Assembly (NCBI RefSeq): GCF_023721815.1 | Contig: NZ_JAMDLI010000008.1 | Location: 310,001 to 374,000 of the forward strand | Source: Pleomorphomonas sp. JP5 | GTDB taxonomy: Bacteria; Pseudomonadota; Alphaproteobacteria; Rhizobiales; Pleomorphomonadaceae | Length of the DNA stretch: 64,000 nucleotides | Direction: 5' to 3' | Shown: one piece after another, positions 36,913 through 45,630 of the stretch | Numbering within the stretch: position 1 is the stretch's first letter | Layout: each line of letters opens with the position of its first letter | Made by a program: the position numbers and the translations under genes | The notes under the pieces: model-generated | Told to the model about the DNA's origin: nothing | Databases searched by the model: none | What the model saw: the letters and a program-made list of their open reading frames with translations, nothing else

Positions 36913-37515
36913 ATGAAAAAGATCGCGACGCTAAAGAGAACGGTTCTATTGGCTTTTGCTTTGCTTGCCAGCAATACTGCGATGGCGGCGGAAAGACTGA
37001 TGAGCACCCATGGCGCTGCGGCGCCGCCAGTCGGCTACGTGCAGTTCTGCGCGACCTACCCCGCGGACTGTCGCCCCCCGAAGGATGTCGATCAGGTCGT
37101 CACCCTCACTCAGGCGGTGTGGAACCAGCTGAACCAGATCAATACAGCCGTCAACACGGCCGTCCTGCCGGCGACGGACATGGAAATCTACGGCGTCCTG
37201 GAGCACTGGGACTATCCCAAGCTTGCCGGCGACTGCGAGGATTACGTCCTCGAGAAGCGCCGGGAACTGATGCGCGCGGGATGGCCGGAAAGCGCACTGC
37301 TGATCACGGTGGTGCGCGACGAAACCGGCTCGGGCCACGCGGTGCTGACCGCCCGCACCAATCGGGGTGACGTCGTCCTCGACAACAAGACCGACAAGAT
37401 CCTCGTCTGGGCCGATACCGCATATACCTATCTGAAACGCCAATCGACGCGCAATCCCAACGCCTGGGACCTCATCGAGGACGCGCGCACATCACTGGTC
37501 GGCTCTTTGAAATAA
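36913..37515 (+). CDS. Transglutaminase-like cysteine proteinase (BTLCP family)
   Basis: The 200-residue secreted protein has a signal peptide (VLLAFALLASNTAMAAE) and a BTLCP domain with the triad Cys108 (LAGDCEDYVLEKR), His142 (GSGHAVLTARTNRGD) and Asp157 (VVLDN). Cys46 and Cys53 may form a disulfide in the periplasm. The family is related to LapG-type proteases, which cut adhesins under c-di-GMP control, but no LapD partner is present in the window. AGGGAGA precedes the ATG. Confidence 0.9.
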   Translation: MKKIATLKRTVLLAFALLASNTAMAAERLMSTHGAAAPPVGYVQFCATYPADCRPPKDVDQVVTLTQAVWNQLNQINTAVNTAVLPATDMEIYGVLEHWDYPKLAGDCEDYVLEKRRELMRAGWPESALLITVVRDETGSGHAVLTARTNRGDVVLDNKTDKILVWADTAYTYLKRQSTRNPNAWDLIEDARTSLVGSLK

Positions 37516-38001
37516 TCCGCGCCACTCTTCGCCGTCGCCGCGCCCGCACCAGGAGCGGCGACGTATCGACTCCACTCGGTCGAAACATGGTTCGAAGTCG
37601 ACCCGCGGGAGAGTCTGACGAGGCGCCATCAGCCCGTAGCTACGATTTCCTCAACAAAATTCACGAGAATAGAAACAACCTTAGGTATATATAGATTAGG
37701 TCTGCCAATTGGACATTTTGTCCTTCGGTCGTGGCGTCCTCCTGGGGTAGCTCTCCGTGCGGCTGAAATTTCCCACAAAACCACCGTTTCTAAAACCCTA
37801 CCTCATCCCTCTCGAATTGATAATTTGTTCACCATACTCCTGTTTTTATTTCTTTTTGTTATTTTTGCCCGCTAAAATTACAACTTCCGATCGGACTACC
37901 CCACCATAGCCGATCGAACGCCTCTTACGTGCCTTGTGTTTCCGTACGGTTGACGATTTATTGTCAGGGAAGGCACCTCTTTCGTTGAGGTGAACTGAGC
38001 C
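37516..38001. other. AT-rich intergenic region upstream of the ArsR-type gene
   Basis: These 486 bases have no credible gene. Two dyads stand out. CGATCGG/CCGATCG (37888-37894 and 37910-37916) has a 15-base spacer. CACCTC/GAGGTG (37974-37979 and 37987-37992) ends nine bases before the ArsR start codon and overlaps the ribosome-binding area. TTGACG at 37950-37955 is a possible -35 element. Confidence 0.45.
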
Positions 38002-38325
38002 ATGCACAACACAAGTCAAAACGATACTATCGATGACGGAAGGGCTGTGATTCCATTGGTGGTTCACGATCTCTGCCGAACAGTCCGGGCGCTCTCGCAC
38101 GAACAGCGTCTGGCCATCCTGGTGCACCTTTCCCGCAAGGAGTGCTCGGTCGGCGAACTGGAGCGGAAACTGGATCTTCCACAACCTGCGGTATCACAGC
38201 AGCTCGCTCGTCTCAGATCAGACGGCCTCGTCCTTACCCGCCGTGAAGGGCGGACCATCTATTATTGCGCGCACCGTCAGCGCATTGGCGATTTTCTCGC
38301 CGGACTGAACCGCCTGCTCGTTTGA
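38002..38325 (+). CDS. ArsR-family winged-helix regulator
   Basis: This 107-residue dimeric repressor of the ArsR/SmtB type has the HTH as CSVGELERKLDLPQPAVSQQLARLRSDGLVLTRREGRTIYY. It carries Cys25, Cys48 (KECSVGEL) and Cys89 (YYCAH). Cys48 falls where BigR/SqrR-type thiol sensors have their first reactive cysteine, so redox or persulfide sensing is possible; the classical ELCVCDL arsenic site is absent. A dyad overlapping its ribosome-binding site suggests autoregulation. No obvious target gene follows: the next gene is convergent. Confidence 0.88.
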   Translation: MHNTSQNDTIDDGRAVIPLVVHDLCRTVRALSHEQRLAILVHLSRKECSVGELERKLDLPQPAVSQQLARLRSDGLVLTRREGRTIYYCAHRQRIGDFLAGLNRLLV

Positions 38326-38378
38326 TCCCCGGTCGACTGTCGTTGACCGCCCACTCGTACGCCTCCGCCAAAAGCGAA

Positions 38379-38416
38379 GAACCGCGCGAAGCTTCCCTCG
38401 CGCGGTTCGGTGTTTT
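38379..38416. terminator. Bidirectional intrinsic terminator
   Basis: GAACCGCGCGA (38379-38389) pairs perfectly with TCGCGCGGTTC (38398-38408) over 11 bp with an 8-base loop. GGTGTTTT follows on the plus strand and TTCGCTTTTGG on the minus strand. It ends both the ArsR transcript and the pyrimidine importer operon. Confidence 0.85.
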
Positions 38417-38432
38417 GGCTATCGACCAGCCG

Positions 38433-39416
38433 TCACTTCAGCGCGGCGTCGGTGATCTCGTGCGTCCAGGCGCCTTCCGGCTTCTTGGTGATGATCTTCT
38501 GATCGAGCACCGCCTTCTCGGTGCGGGCGTAGGCCTCCTCGTCGAGAACGCCGTTGGAGTCGCCCAGGAGCTTGGCAACTTCCTTGATCATGTAGAGCTG
38601 GTGCTCCTTGGTCTGGGCGCCGGTGGTGTCGTTCTCAAGGACGATGTCGGCGGCTTCTTCCGGGTTGTCCTTGGCGTAAGTCCACCCCTTCATCGACGCG
38701 CGCACGAAGCGGACGAGCTTGTCCTTGAAGGCGGCGTCCTTGAGGCTCGGCTCCAGAACGTAGAGGCCGTCTTCGAGAAGGTTGTCGCCCATCTCGGTGT
38801 AGGAGAAGACCGTGAGCTTTTCGGGCGTGTAGCCAGCGTCGTAGGCTTGACCGAGTTCGTTGTAGGTCATGACGTGAATGCAGTCGGCCTGTTTCTGGAT
38901 GAGCGGCTGCACGTCAAAGCTCTGCTGCAGAACCTTCACGCCATCGGCGCCGCCTTCGGTGGATAGGCCATACTTGTTCATCAGCGCGAAGAACGGCACC
39001 TCGTTGCCGTAGAACCAGACGCCGATGGTGTGTCCCTTGAAGTCCTCGACCTTCTTGATCGGGCTGTCGGCGGGACAGATGATCTCCAGGCCGGCATTCT
39101 TGTAGGGCTGGGCGACATTGACGAGCGCCACACCCTTTTCGCGGGCGGCGAGCGCCGCGCCCATCCAGTCGACGATCACGTCGGCGCCACCGCCGGCGAT
39201 GATCTGCTCGGGGGCGATGTTCGGGCCGCCGGGCTTGATCTCGACGTCGAGCCCTTCGGCCTCGTAGTAGCCCTTGTCCTTGGCGACGAAATATCCGGCG
39301 AACTGGGCCTGCGTCACCCACTTCAGTTGCAGGGTCAGCTTGTCGGCGGCTTCGGCGCTGAACGCCGTCAGCGCCATGGCGCCGGCCAACGCCAGCTTGG
39401 TCACGGTGTTGGTCAT
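38433..39416 (-). CDS. NMT1/ThiY-type ABC substrate-binding protein, probably for pyrimidines
   Basis: The 327-residue precursor has a signal peptide (ALAGAMALTAFSAEAAD) and the NMT1 fold (LQLKWVTQAQFAGYFVAKDKGYYEAEGLDVEIKPGGPNIAPEQII). NMT1 proteins bind pyrimidine-like ligands such as HMP, thiamine precursors or riboflavin parts. It is the last gene of a minus-strand set (ATPase, two permeases, binding protein) beside dihydropyrimidinase, so uracil, thymine or another pyrimidine is the likely ligand. Substrate is inferred from context, not from residues. Confidence 0.88.
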   Translation of the reverse strand: MTNTVTKLALAGAMALTAFSAEAADKLTLQLKWVTQAQFAGYFVAKDKGYYEAEGLDVEIKPGGPNIAPEQIIAGGGADVIVDWMGAALAAREKGVALVNVAQPYKNAGLEIICPADSPIKKVEDFKGHTIGVWFYGNEVPFFALMNKYGLSTEGGADGVKVLQQSFDVQPLIQKQADCIHVMTYNELGQAYDAGYTPEKLTVFSYTEMGDNLLEDGLYVLEPSLKDAAFKDKLVRFVRASMKGWTYAKDNPEEAADIVLENDTTGAQTKEHQLYMIKEVAKLLGDSNGVLDEEAYARTEKAVLDQKIITKKPEGAWTHEITDAALK

Positions 39417-39462
39417 GTCGTTCCCCTTTTTTGATTGCCGGCGGCGATTGCCGTCGCCGGGT

Positions 39463-40332
39463 TTACCTCTGTCCTTTGCGAACAGATGGATGCCAGAAGG
39501 TCACGCGCCGTTCGAAAAGCGCGATGACGCCATAGAAAGCCGAGCCGAGGATGGCCGCGACGCCGATCTCCGCCCAGACCATGGCGGTGTTCATGCGGCC
39601 CATTTCGGTGGAGATGCGGAAGCCGACGCCATAGGTCGGCGCGCCGAAGAACTCCGCCACGATGGCGCCGATCAGCGCCAGGGTGGAGTTGATCTTGAGG
39701 GCGTTGAAGATGAAGGGCCATGCGGCCGGCAGGCGCAGGCGGCGCATCTCGTCGCCCCAGGTGGCGGCGTAGGTGCGCATCAGATCGCGCTCCATGTGGC
39801 CGGCGGCGGTCAGCCCGGCCTCGGTGTTGACCAGCATGGGGAAGAAGGTCATCAGCACGATCACCGCCGCCTTGGACTGCCAATCGAAGCCGAACCACAT
39901 GACGGCGATCGGCGCCACGCCGACGATCGGCAGCGCCGACACGAAGTTGCCGAGCGGCAGCAGGCCTCGCTTCAGGAAACCGTTGCGGTTAATGAGGAGA
40001 GCGGCGAGGAAGCCGAGGACACAGCCGACGACATAGCCGGACAGCACCGATTTCACGAAGGTCTGCACCACATCCTCCCAGAGGGTGGGCAGAGCATTGG
40101 CCGCAGCAGCCACGATGATCGACGGCGCCGGCAACAGGATTTCCGGAATGCCGAAGCCACGGGTGACCAGTTCCCATTCGGCCACGAGCATGACGCCGAA
40201 CAGGAGAGGCACCGCCAGATCGACGAAGCGCCGCGCCGCCGGGTGCCTGTCTCCGAAGTGGACAAGGTAGACGCAGAGCCAGGAGATGCCGAGCGCCACG
40301 CCGACGATGACAAGCAGGAGAAGGGGGAGCAT
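39463..40332 (-). CDS. ABC transporter permease of the pyrimidine importer
   Basis: This 289-residue SsuC/TauC-type inner-membrane permease has six membrane helices. Its EAA loop is recognised in TEAGLTAAGHMERDLMRTYAATWGDEMRRLRLPAAWPFIFNALKI. Its ATG overlaps the stop of the other permease gene by one base (TGATG), so both are made together. A 46-base gap separates it from the binding-protein gene. Having two different permeases is usual for the NMT1 pyrimidine-type importers. Confidence 0.92.
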   Translation of the reverse strand: MLPLLLLVIVGVALGISWLCVYLVHFGDRHPAARRFVDLAVPLLFGVMLVAEWELVTRGFGIPEILLPAPSIIVAAAANALPTLWEDVVQTFVKSVLSGYVVGCVLGFLAALLINRNGFLKRGLLPLGNFVSALPIVGVAPIAVMWFGFDWQSKAAVIVLMTFFPMLVNTEAGLTAAGHMERDLMRTYAATWGDEMRRLRLPAAWPFIFNALKINSTLALIGAIVAEFFGAPTYGVGFRISTEMGRMNTAMVWAEIGVAAILGSAFYGVIALFERRVTFWHPSVRKGQR

Positions 40333-41231
40333 CAGCCGGCCCTCCGTTCGGGACGGGCACCCATCAGGTGCATGACGAAGCGCTCCGACCAGCCGACCAC
40401 GAGAACCAGCAGCCCGGCCAGGAAGGCCGCCGCGAACAGCGCCGCCCAGATCTGGATGGTCTGCCCGTAGTAGGAGCCGGACAGAAGCCGCGCGCCCAGT
40501 CCGGCGACGGCGCCGGTGGGCAGCTCGCCGACGATGGCGCCGATCAGGGATATGGCGATGCCGACCTTGAGCGAAGCGAACAGGAAAGGCACCGATGCCG
40601 GCCAGCGCAGCTTGGTGAAGACCTTAAAGTCGTCGGCGTTGTAGGTGCGCATCAGGTCGAGGTGGATGGCTTCCGGCGACCGCAGCCCCTTCACCATGCC
40701 GACCGCCACCGGGAAGAAGGACAGATAGGTGGAGATCAGAGCCTTGGGCAGTAGGCCCGAGATGCCGATGGCGTTGAGGACGACGATCAGCATGGGTGCC
40801 ACGGCGAGGATGGGCACCGTCTGGCTGGCGATGATCCAGGGCATCAGCGACTTGTCCATCACCTTCTGGTGGACGATGCCGATGGCGAGCAGGATGCCAA
40901 GCAACGTGCCGAGCAGAAAGCCGAGCAGCGTCGCCGACAGCGTCACCCAGCCGTGGTAGACGAGGCTGCGCTTGGAGGTGATCGACAGACCCGCCGTGCT
41001 TTTCCACAGTTCGGCCACCACCTGATGCGGAGCCGGCAGCAATGGCTTGTCGAGCGCCCACGAGCGTAGCCAGGTTTCGGTGGGCGTGAATGCGAGCCCC
41101 TTGAGCTCCGCTTCGGCGATGACCATCGAATGGTTCATGAACAGGGCGGCGACATACCAGAACGCCACGAGGACGGCGAGCACCGTCAACACCGGCACGA
41201 CGCTTTCGCGCAGGAAGGAAGGCTTGTTCAT
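40332..41231 (-). CDS. ABC transporter permease of the pyrimidine importer
   Basis: This 299-residue partner permease has an N-terminal helix (VVPVLTVLAVLVAFWYVAALFM), then an extended periplasmic stretch of about 60 residues, five more helices and the EAA loop (GLRSPEAIHLDLMRTYNADDFKVFTKLRWPASVPFLFASLKVGI). It lies 30 bases after the ATPase gene and is coupled to the following permease by a stop/start overlap. Confidence 0.92.
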   Translation of the reverse strand: MNKPSFLRESVVPVLTVLAVLVAFWYVAALFMNHSMVIAEAELKGLAFTPTETWLRSWALDKPLLPAPHQVVAELWKSTAGLSITSKRSLVYHGWVTLSATLLGFLLGTLLGILLAIGIVHQKVMDKSLMPWIIASQTVPILAVAPMLIVVLNAIGISGLLPKALISTYLSFFPVAVGMVKGLRSPEAIHLDLMRTYNADDFKVFTKLRWPASVPFLFASLKVGIAISLIGAIVGELPTGAVAGLGARLLSGSYYGQTIQIWAALFAAAFLAGLLVLVVGWSERFVMHLMGARPERRAG

Positions 41232-41261
41232 GCGGCCGCCCTCCCCGGCCGCGAAGCGAGT

Positions 41262-42041
41262 TCAGTCGTCATAGCTGTGCCCCGCTCTCAGGCCGTCGCG
41301 CACCCGCTGGGCGAGCTTCAGGAACTCCGGCGTCTCGCGGATATCGAGCGGCCGGGGCCCGCGCGGCAGGTCGCTTTCGACGATATCGTGGATGCGGCCG
41401 GGGCGTGGGCTCATCACCACGATCTTGGTTGAGAGATAGACCGCCTCGGGGATGGAGTGGGTGACGAAGACCACGGTTTTCTTGGTCTTGGCCCAGAGCT
41501 GGAGCAGTTGCTCGTTGAGATGGTCGCGAACGATTTCGTCGAGGGCGCCAAAGGGCTCGTCCATCAGCAACAGATCGGGTTCGACGGCCAGCGCCCGGGC
41601 GATCGAGGCGCGCTGCTGCATGCCGCCCGATAACTGCCAGGGGTATTTCTTCTCGAAGCCCGTGAGGTTGACCAGTTCCAGGTTGCGCGCAATGCGCTCC
41701 TCTTGCTGGGCGCGGGTGAGGCCCATGATCTCCAGCGGCAAAGCCACGTTCCGGGCGATGGTCCGCCAGGGATAGAGCGCTGGCGCCTGAAAGACGTAGC
41801 CATAGGCCCGATCGAGGCGCGCCAGCTCCGGCGTGGTGCCATTGACGGAAATCGAGCCGCCGGTCGGCTGCTCGAGGTCGGCGATGACGCGAAGAAGCGT
41901 CGTCTTGCCGCAGCCCGACGGGCCGATGAAGGAAACGAAGTCGCCCTTGGCGATCTTGAGGTCGATGTTGGAAAGCGCCTGGACCGGCCCGTCGCCAGTC
42001 TCGAACGTCAGGGATAGCGCCTCGATGTCGATGACATTCAT
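41262..42041 (-). CDS. ABC transporter ATP-binding protein of the pyrimidine importer
   Basis: This 259-residue ATPase has Walker A GPSGCGKTT, Q-loop VFQAPALYPWR, signature LSGGMQQR, Walker B LLLMDEPFGALD and the switch His in FVTHSIPEAV. It belongs to the SsuB/TauB group, matching the permeases downstream. ATG 42041 follows GAGGTG; an ATG seven codons earlier is possible. It opens the importer operon, with the 298-base spacer before it likely holding the promoter. Confidence 0.94.
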   Translation of the reverse strand: MNVIDIEALSLTFETGDGPVQALSNIDLKIAKGDFVSFIGPSGCGKTTLLRVIADLEQPTGGSISVNGTTPELARLDRAYGYVFQAPALYPWRTIARNVALPLEIMGLTRAQQEERIARNLELVNLTGFEKKYPWQLSGGMQQRASIARALAVEPDLLLMDEPFGALDEIVRDHLNEQLLQLWAKTKKTVVFVTHSIPEAVYLSTKIVVMSPRPGRIHDIVESDLPRGPRPLDIRETPEFLKLAQRVRDGLRAGHSYDD

Positions 42042-42233
42042 GCTTGCCGGCACCTCGAGCATCCGTCCGAACAGTTGCAGGCTTTTCGGAGAAAGCGGAT
42101 GCGTGAAGATGAAAACTGGAGCGGAAGTCCCTGCAGCCCGATCGACTTCGCCCTACTCGAATTCGGAGACAAACGTCTCCCTCGGCCGGTCGCACCACGC
42201 GACCACCCTGCCACCGCCCCGCCTCGCGGGACG

Positions 42234-42249
42234 GCATGACCAATCATGC
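42234..42249. promoter_or_regulatory. Perfect dyad GCATGA-N4-TCATGC upstream of the importer operon
   Basis: The dyad lies in the 298-base spacer between dihydropyrimidinase and the importer ATPase gene, about 190 bases before the ATPase start. It is a perfect 6-bp inverted repeat with a CCAA centre and could be an operator. Apart from this, no gene or terminator with a T-run was recognised in the spacer. Confidence 0.35.
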
Positions 42250-42339
42250 AAACTCTCGCCCGGTGGACGCCCACGCCACTTGCCACAGGCCGTTATCTGG
42301 CGAAAATCAAAGCAAGAAGCGGGCCGACCGAGCCGTCTT

Positions 42340-43794
42340 TCAGATACCGGTGACCGGAATGCCGGCGCGCTCGACCCGGCGCGGCGACACGACTTCCTTC
42401 CACTGGCTCAGTGCCTTGGCGACAGCCGTGAAAGGCTTGCGCGGCACGAACTTGCCGTGGCCTTCCTCGGTCTTCATGGTCGCTTCCTCGACCACCACCT
42501 TGCCGCGCGACAGCGTGAAGCGCGGCAGGCCGATCACCTCGTAGCCGTCAAACACGTTATACTCGATCACCGACTGCTGGGTTTTCGGCGAGATGACCTT
42601 GGAGCGCTTGGGATCCCAGACGACGAGATCGGCGTCGGCGCCAACCAGCACGGCGCCCTTCTTGGGATACATGTTGAGGATCTTGGCACTGTTGGTGGAA
42701 GTGACCGCCACGAACTCGTTCATGGTCAGCCGGCCGGTACGCACGCCATAGGTCCACAAAAGCGGCATGCGGTCTTCAAGGCCACCGGTGCCGTTCGGAA
42801 TCTTGCGGAAGTCGCCGAGCCCATTGCGCTTCTGGGCGATGGTGAAGGTGCAGTGATCGGTGGCGACGCAGCTCAGCGAACCAGCGGCGAGGCCGGCCCA
42901 AAGGCTGTCCTGATGCAGCTTGTTGCGGAACGGCGGGCTCATGACGCGCGCTGCGGAATGGTCCCAATCAGGGCTGGCATATTCGCTGTCATCGAGCAGC
43001 AGATGCTGGATCAGCGGCTCGCCATAGACGCGCATGCCCTTCTGGCGGGCACGACGGATCGCCTCATGCGCCTGTTCGCAGGACGTATGCACGACGTAGA
43101 GCGGCGCGCCGGCCATGTCGGCCAGCATGATGGCGCGGTTTGTCGCCTCGCCTTCCACTTCCGGCGGGCGGGAGTAGGCGTGCGCTTCGGGGCCGGTGTT
43201 GCCCTCGGCAAAGAGTTTCGCCTGCATCTGGGCGACGACATCGCCGTTCTCGGCATGCACCATCGGCAGGCCACCGAGTTCGCCAAGCCGCTGGAACGAC
43301 TGGAACATCTCGTCGTCGTCCACCATCAACGAGCCCTTGTAGGCCATGAAGTGCTTGAAGGAGTTGATGCCCTTCTCCTCGATGACCACCTTCATCTCGT
43401 CGAAGACGGTCTTGTTCCACGAGGTCACGCACATGTGGAAGGAGTAGTCGCTGTTGGCGCGGCTCGCCCGGTTGTGCCAGCTCTGCAGGGCGCTCAGCAT
43501 GGACTCGTCCGGGCGCGGGGTGATGAAGTCCACCACCATGGTCGTGCCGCCGGACAGACCGGCGCGGGTGCCGCTGTCGAAATCGTCGGCCGAATAGGTC
43601 CCCATGAAGGGCATTTCGAGGTGGGTATGCGGGTCGATGCCGCCGGGCATGATGTAGCAGCCGGTCGCGTCGAGAACCTCGTCGCCCTTGAGATCCGGAC
43701 CGATCGCGACGATGCGCTCGCCCTCGATGAGGACGTCGGCTTCATACGTCAGATCGGCTGTGACGATGGTTCCACCCTTGATGACCTTCGACAT
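42340..43794 (-). CDS. hydA: Dihydropyrimidinase
   Basis: The enzyme hydrolyses 5,6-dihydrouracil or dihydrothymine to N-carbamoyl-beta-amino acids, the second step of reductive pyrimidine catabolism. The 484-residue amidohydrolase has the dinuclear zinc ligands His56 and His58 (GIDPHTHLE) and carboxylated Lys153 (FMAYKGSLM). Further ligands are the histidines in MVHAENGD and VVHTSCEQ, and the Asp in ATDHCTF. Length and motifs match dihydropyrimidinase/D-hydantoinase. It lies four bases after the GNAT gene and close to the other pathway genes. Confidence 0.96.
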   Translation of the reverse strand: MSKVIKGGTIVTADLTYEADVLIEGERIVAIGPDLKGDEVLDATGCYIMPGGIDPHTHLEMPFMGTYSADDFDSGTRAGLSGGTTMVVDFITPRPDESMLSALQSWHNRASRANSDYSFHMCVTSWNKTVFDEMKVVIEEKGINSFKHFMAYKGSLMVDDDEMFQSFQRLGELGGLPMVHAENGDVVAQMQAKLFAEGNTGPEAHAYSRPPEVEGEATNRAIMLADMAGAPLYVVHTSCEQAHEAIRRARQKGMRVYGEPLIQHLLLDDSEYASPDWDHSAARVMSPPFRNKLHQDSLWAGLAAGSLSCVATDHCTFTIAQKRNGLGDFRKIPNGTGGLEDRMPLLWTYGVRTGRLTMNEFVAVTSTNSAKILNMYPKKGAVLVGADADLVVWDPKRSKVISPKTQQSVIEYNVFDGYEVIGLPRFTLSRGKVVVEEATMKTEEGHGKFVPRKPFTAVAKALSQWKEVVSPRRVERAGIPVTGI

Positions 43795-43797
43795 GGT

Positions 43798-44286
43798 TCA
43801 ACCCTCGTTGGACGGTTCATCCGTCAGTTTTCTTGTCATGAACAGACTGTAGGGGTTCGCGACATAATCGGCAAAAGGACCGCATTCGACGTACCCGAGC
43901 CGACGATACATCGCCACCGCCTCGGTGTTGAGCAACCCCGTCTCCAGAAAGAGCGTTTTCGCGCCACGCTCCCCCGCGATCGCCTCGAGCCGCGCCATGA
44001 TTCGGCGTCCGAGACCCGATCCACGCGCCAAATCCGACACGAAGATGCGCTTCAGTTCGGCCGTGCCGTCGCCAAAGCTCTTCACCGCACCGCAGCCCTC
44101 CGCCACCCCGCCGCGCCGGGCGACGACAAAGGCGATATCCGGAGATTTCAGACCGGCGATATCGGTACCGAAGCAAGCCTCGGGCGGATAGCGCTCCCCC
44201 GCATAGGTGTCGGACGCCTCGATCAGAGCCACGACATCCGGGCCTTCGGGCGCCTCCTCCGCTATGACGTGAAGCGCACCCGTCAT
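43798..44286 (-). CDS. GNAT-family N-acetyltransferase inside the pyrimidine operon
   Basis: This 162-residue GCN5-related acetyltransferase binds acetyl-CoA through RGSGLGRRIMARLE (R-G-x-G-x-G/A). The upstream beta strand is LKRIFVSDLAR, and FLETGLLNTEAVAMYRRLGYVECGPFADYVANPYSLFM completes the fold. Its ATG overlaps the amidohydrolase stop by one base and its stop lies four bases before hydA, so it is translated with the pathway enzymes. The substrate is unknown; amino-group acetylation of a pathway intermediate or detoxification of an analogue are guesses. Confidence 0.88.
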   Translation of the reverse strand: MTGALHVIAEEAPEGPDVVALIEASDTYAGERYPPEACFGTDIAGLKSPDIAFVVARRGGVAEGCGAVKSFGDGTAELKRIFVSDLARGSGLGRRIMARLEAIAGERGAKTLFLETGLLNTEAVAMYRRLGYVECGPFADYVANPYSLFMTRKLTDEPSNEG

Positions 44287-45536
44287 CAGGCGACGATCTC
44301 CGCAGTTTCCAGCACGGCATGCAGCAACACGTCGGCGCCGGCCGCAGCCCACTCGGGCGTGATCTTCTCGTCCTCGTTATGGGAGAGACCATCGACGCAG
44401 GGGCACATGATCATTGTGGTCGGCGCCACCTTGGCGGCCCAACAGGCGTCATGACCGGCACCGGAGACGATGTTCATGTGACTGTAGCCGAGCTTTTCGG
44501 TCACCGAGCGAACACGGGAGACCAGCGTCGGATCGAAAGTGACCGGATCGAAGTGGCCGACCACCTCGACGGCGCACTTGACGCCCAGGGGATCGCAAAG
44601 CTTCGGCGCTTCGGCTTCGATGATCGCCCGCATGCGGTCGAGCTTGTCCTGATCGGGCGAACGGATGTCGACGGTGAAGACCACCGTGCCGGGCAACACG
44701 TTGCGCGAATTGGGAGAGAACTTCACCTGGCCGACGCCGCCGACGGCGTTCGGCTGGCTGTCCATCGCCACCTTTTGCACCAGTTCGAAGATGCGCGACA
44801 TGGCAAGACCGGCGTTGACGCGCATGTCCATCGGCGTCGAACCGGTGTGCGCCTCCTTGCCGGTCAGCGTGAACTCAAGCCACCAGAGCCCCTGGCAATG
44901 GGTGACGACGCCGATCTGCTTTTCCGCGGCTTCGAGAATGGGGCCCTGCTCGATGTGGTACTCGAAGTAGGCGTGCATCTTGCGCGCGCCCACCTCTTCC
45001 TCGCCGAGCCAGCCGATGCGCTTCAGCTCATCGCCGAACACGTTACCGTCGAGATCCTTGCGCGAATAGGCGTAGTCGAGCGTGTGGACGCCGGCAAAGA
45101 CGCCCGACGCCAGCATGGCCGGCGCGAAGCGGCCGCCTTCCTCGTTGGTCCAATTGACGACGACAATCGGATGCTTGGTCTTGACTCCGAGATCGTTGAG
45201 CGAGCGGACGACTTCGAGCGCGCTCAGCACGCCAAGCACACCGTCATACTTGCCGCCGGTGGGTTGGGTGTCGAGGTGGCTGCCGACATAGACCGGAAGA
45301 GCATCCGGATCCGTGCCGGGCCGCGTGAAGAACATCGTGCCGATCTGGTCGATGCCGAGCGTCATCCCGGCCGCCTCACCCCAGGCCTTGAACAGCGCCC
45401 TGCCCTTGGCATCGGCGTCGGTCAGCGTCTGCCTGTTGCAACCGCCCCTCAGGCCCGGCCCGGTCGTCGCCATCTCCTCGAGGCTGTCCCACAGCCGCGC
45501 CCCGTTCACCCGCAAATTATCGGTCGGCGTCGTCAT
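44286..45536 (-). CDS. N-carbamoyl-beta-alanine amidohydrolase (M20/allantoate amidohydrolase family)
   Basis: This zinc-dependent enzyme releases CO2 and NH3 from N-carbamoyl-beta-alanine to give beta-alanine, the third step of the reductive pathway. The 416-residue protein shows GSHLDTQPTGGKYDGVLG, the NEEGGRF dimetal motif, FEYHIEQGPILE and GAGHDACWAA. Allantoate amidohydrolases and L-carbamoylases share the fold; the neighbouring dihydropyrimidinase decides the assignment. AGGGGA before ATG 45536 sets the start. A RutR-like operator lies about 95 bases upstream. Confidence 0.92.
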   Translation of the reverse strand: MTTPTDNLRVNGARLWDSLEEMATTGPGLRGGCNRQTLTDADAKGRALFKAWGEAAGMTLGIDQIGTMFFTRPGTDPDALPVYVGSHLDTQPTGGKYDGVLGVLSALEVVRSLNDLGVKTKHPIVVVNWTNEEGGRFAPAMLASGVFAGVHTLDYAYSRKDLDGNVFGDELKRIGWLGEEEVGARKMHAYFEYHIEQGPILEAAEKQIGVVTHCQGLWWLEFTLTGKEAHTGSTPMDMRVNAGLAMSRIFELVQKVAMDSQPNAVGGVGQVKFSPNSRNVLPGTVVFTVDIRSPDQDKLDRMRAIIEAEAPKLCDPLGVKCAVEVVGHFDPVTFDPTLVSRVRSVTEKLGYSHMNIVSGAGHDACWAAKVAPTTMIMCPCVDGLSHNEDEKITPEWAAAGADVLLHAVLETAEIVA

Positions 45537-45630
45537 TGTGTTCCCCTGCTCGCGAGAGCGAAGCCGATTGAGCCGCCCCCGGCATCTCCGGCCATCCAGC
45601 CATCGGTCAAGACGGTGGATCGGCAAAACT

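Noticed and set aside
37589-37596. GGTTCGAA, a tRNA T-loop-like sequence
   Set aside because: No acceptor, D or anticodon stems can be folded around it. I found no tRNA in the window.
41833-44454. An 873-codon open frame on the plus strand across the importer ATPase, hydA and GNAT genes
   Set aside because: It is the antisense shadow of three well-supported minus-strand genes in GC-rich DNA. The translation is rich in His, Arg and Gly with no domain.
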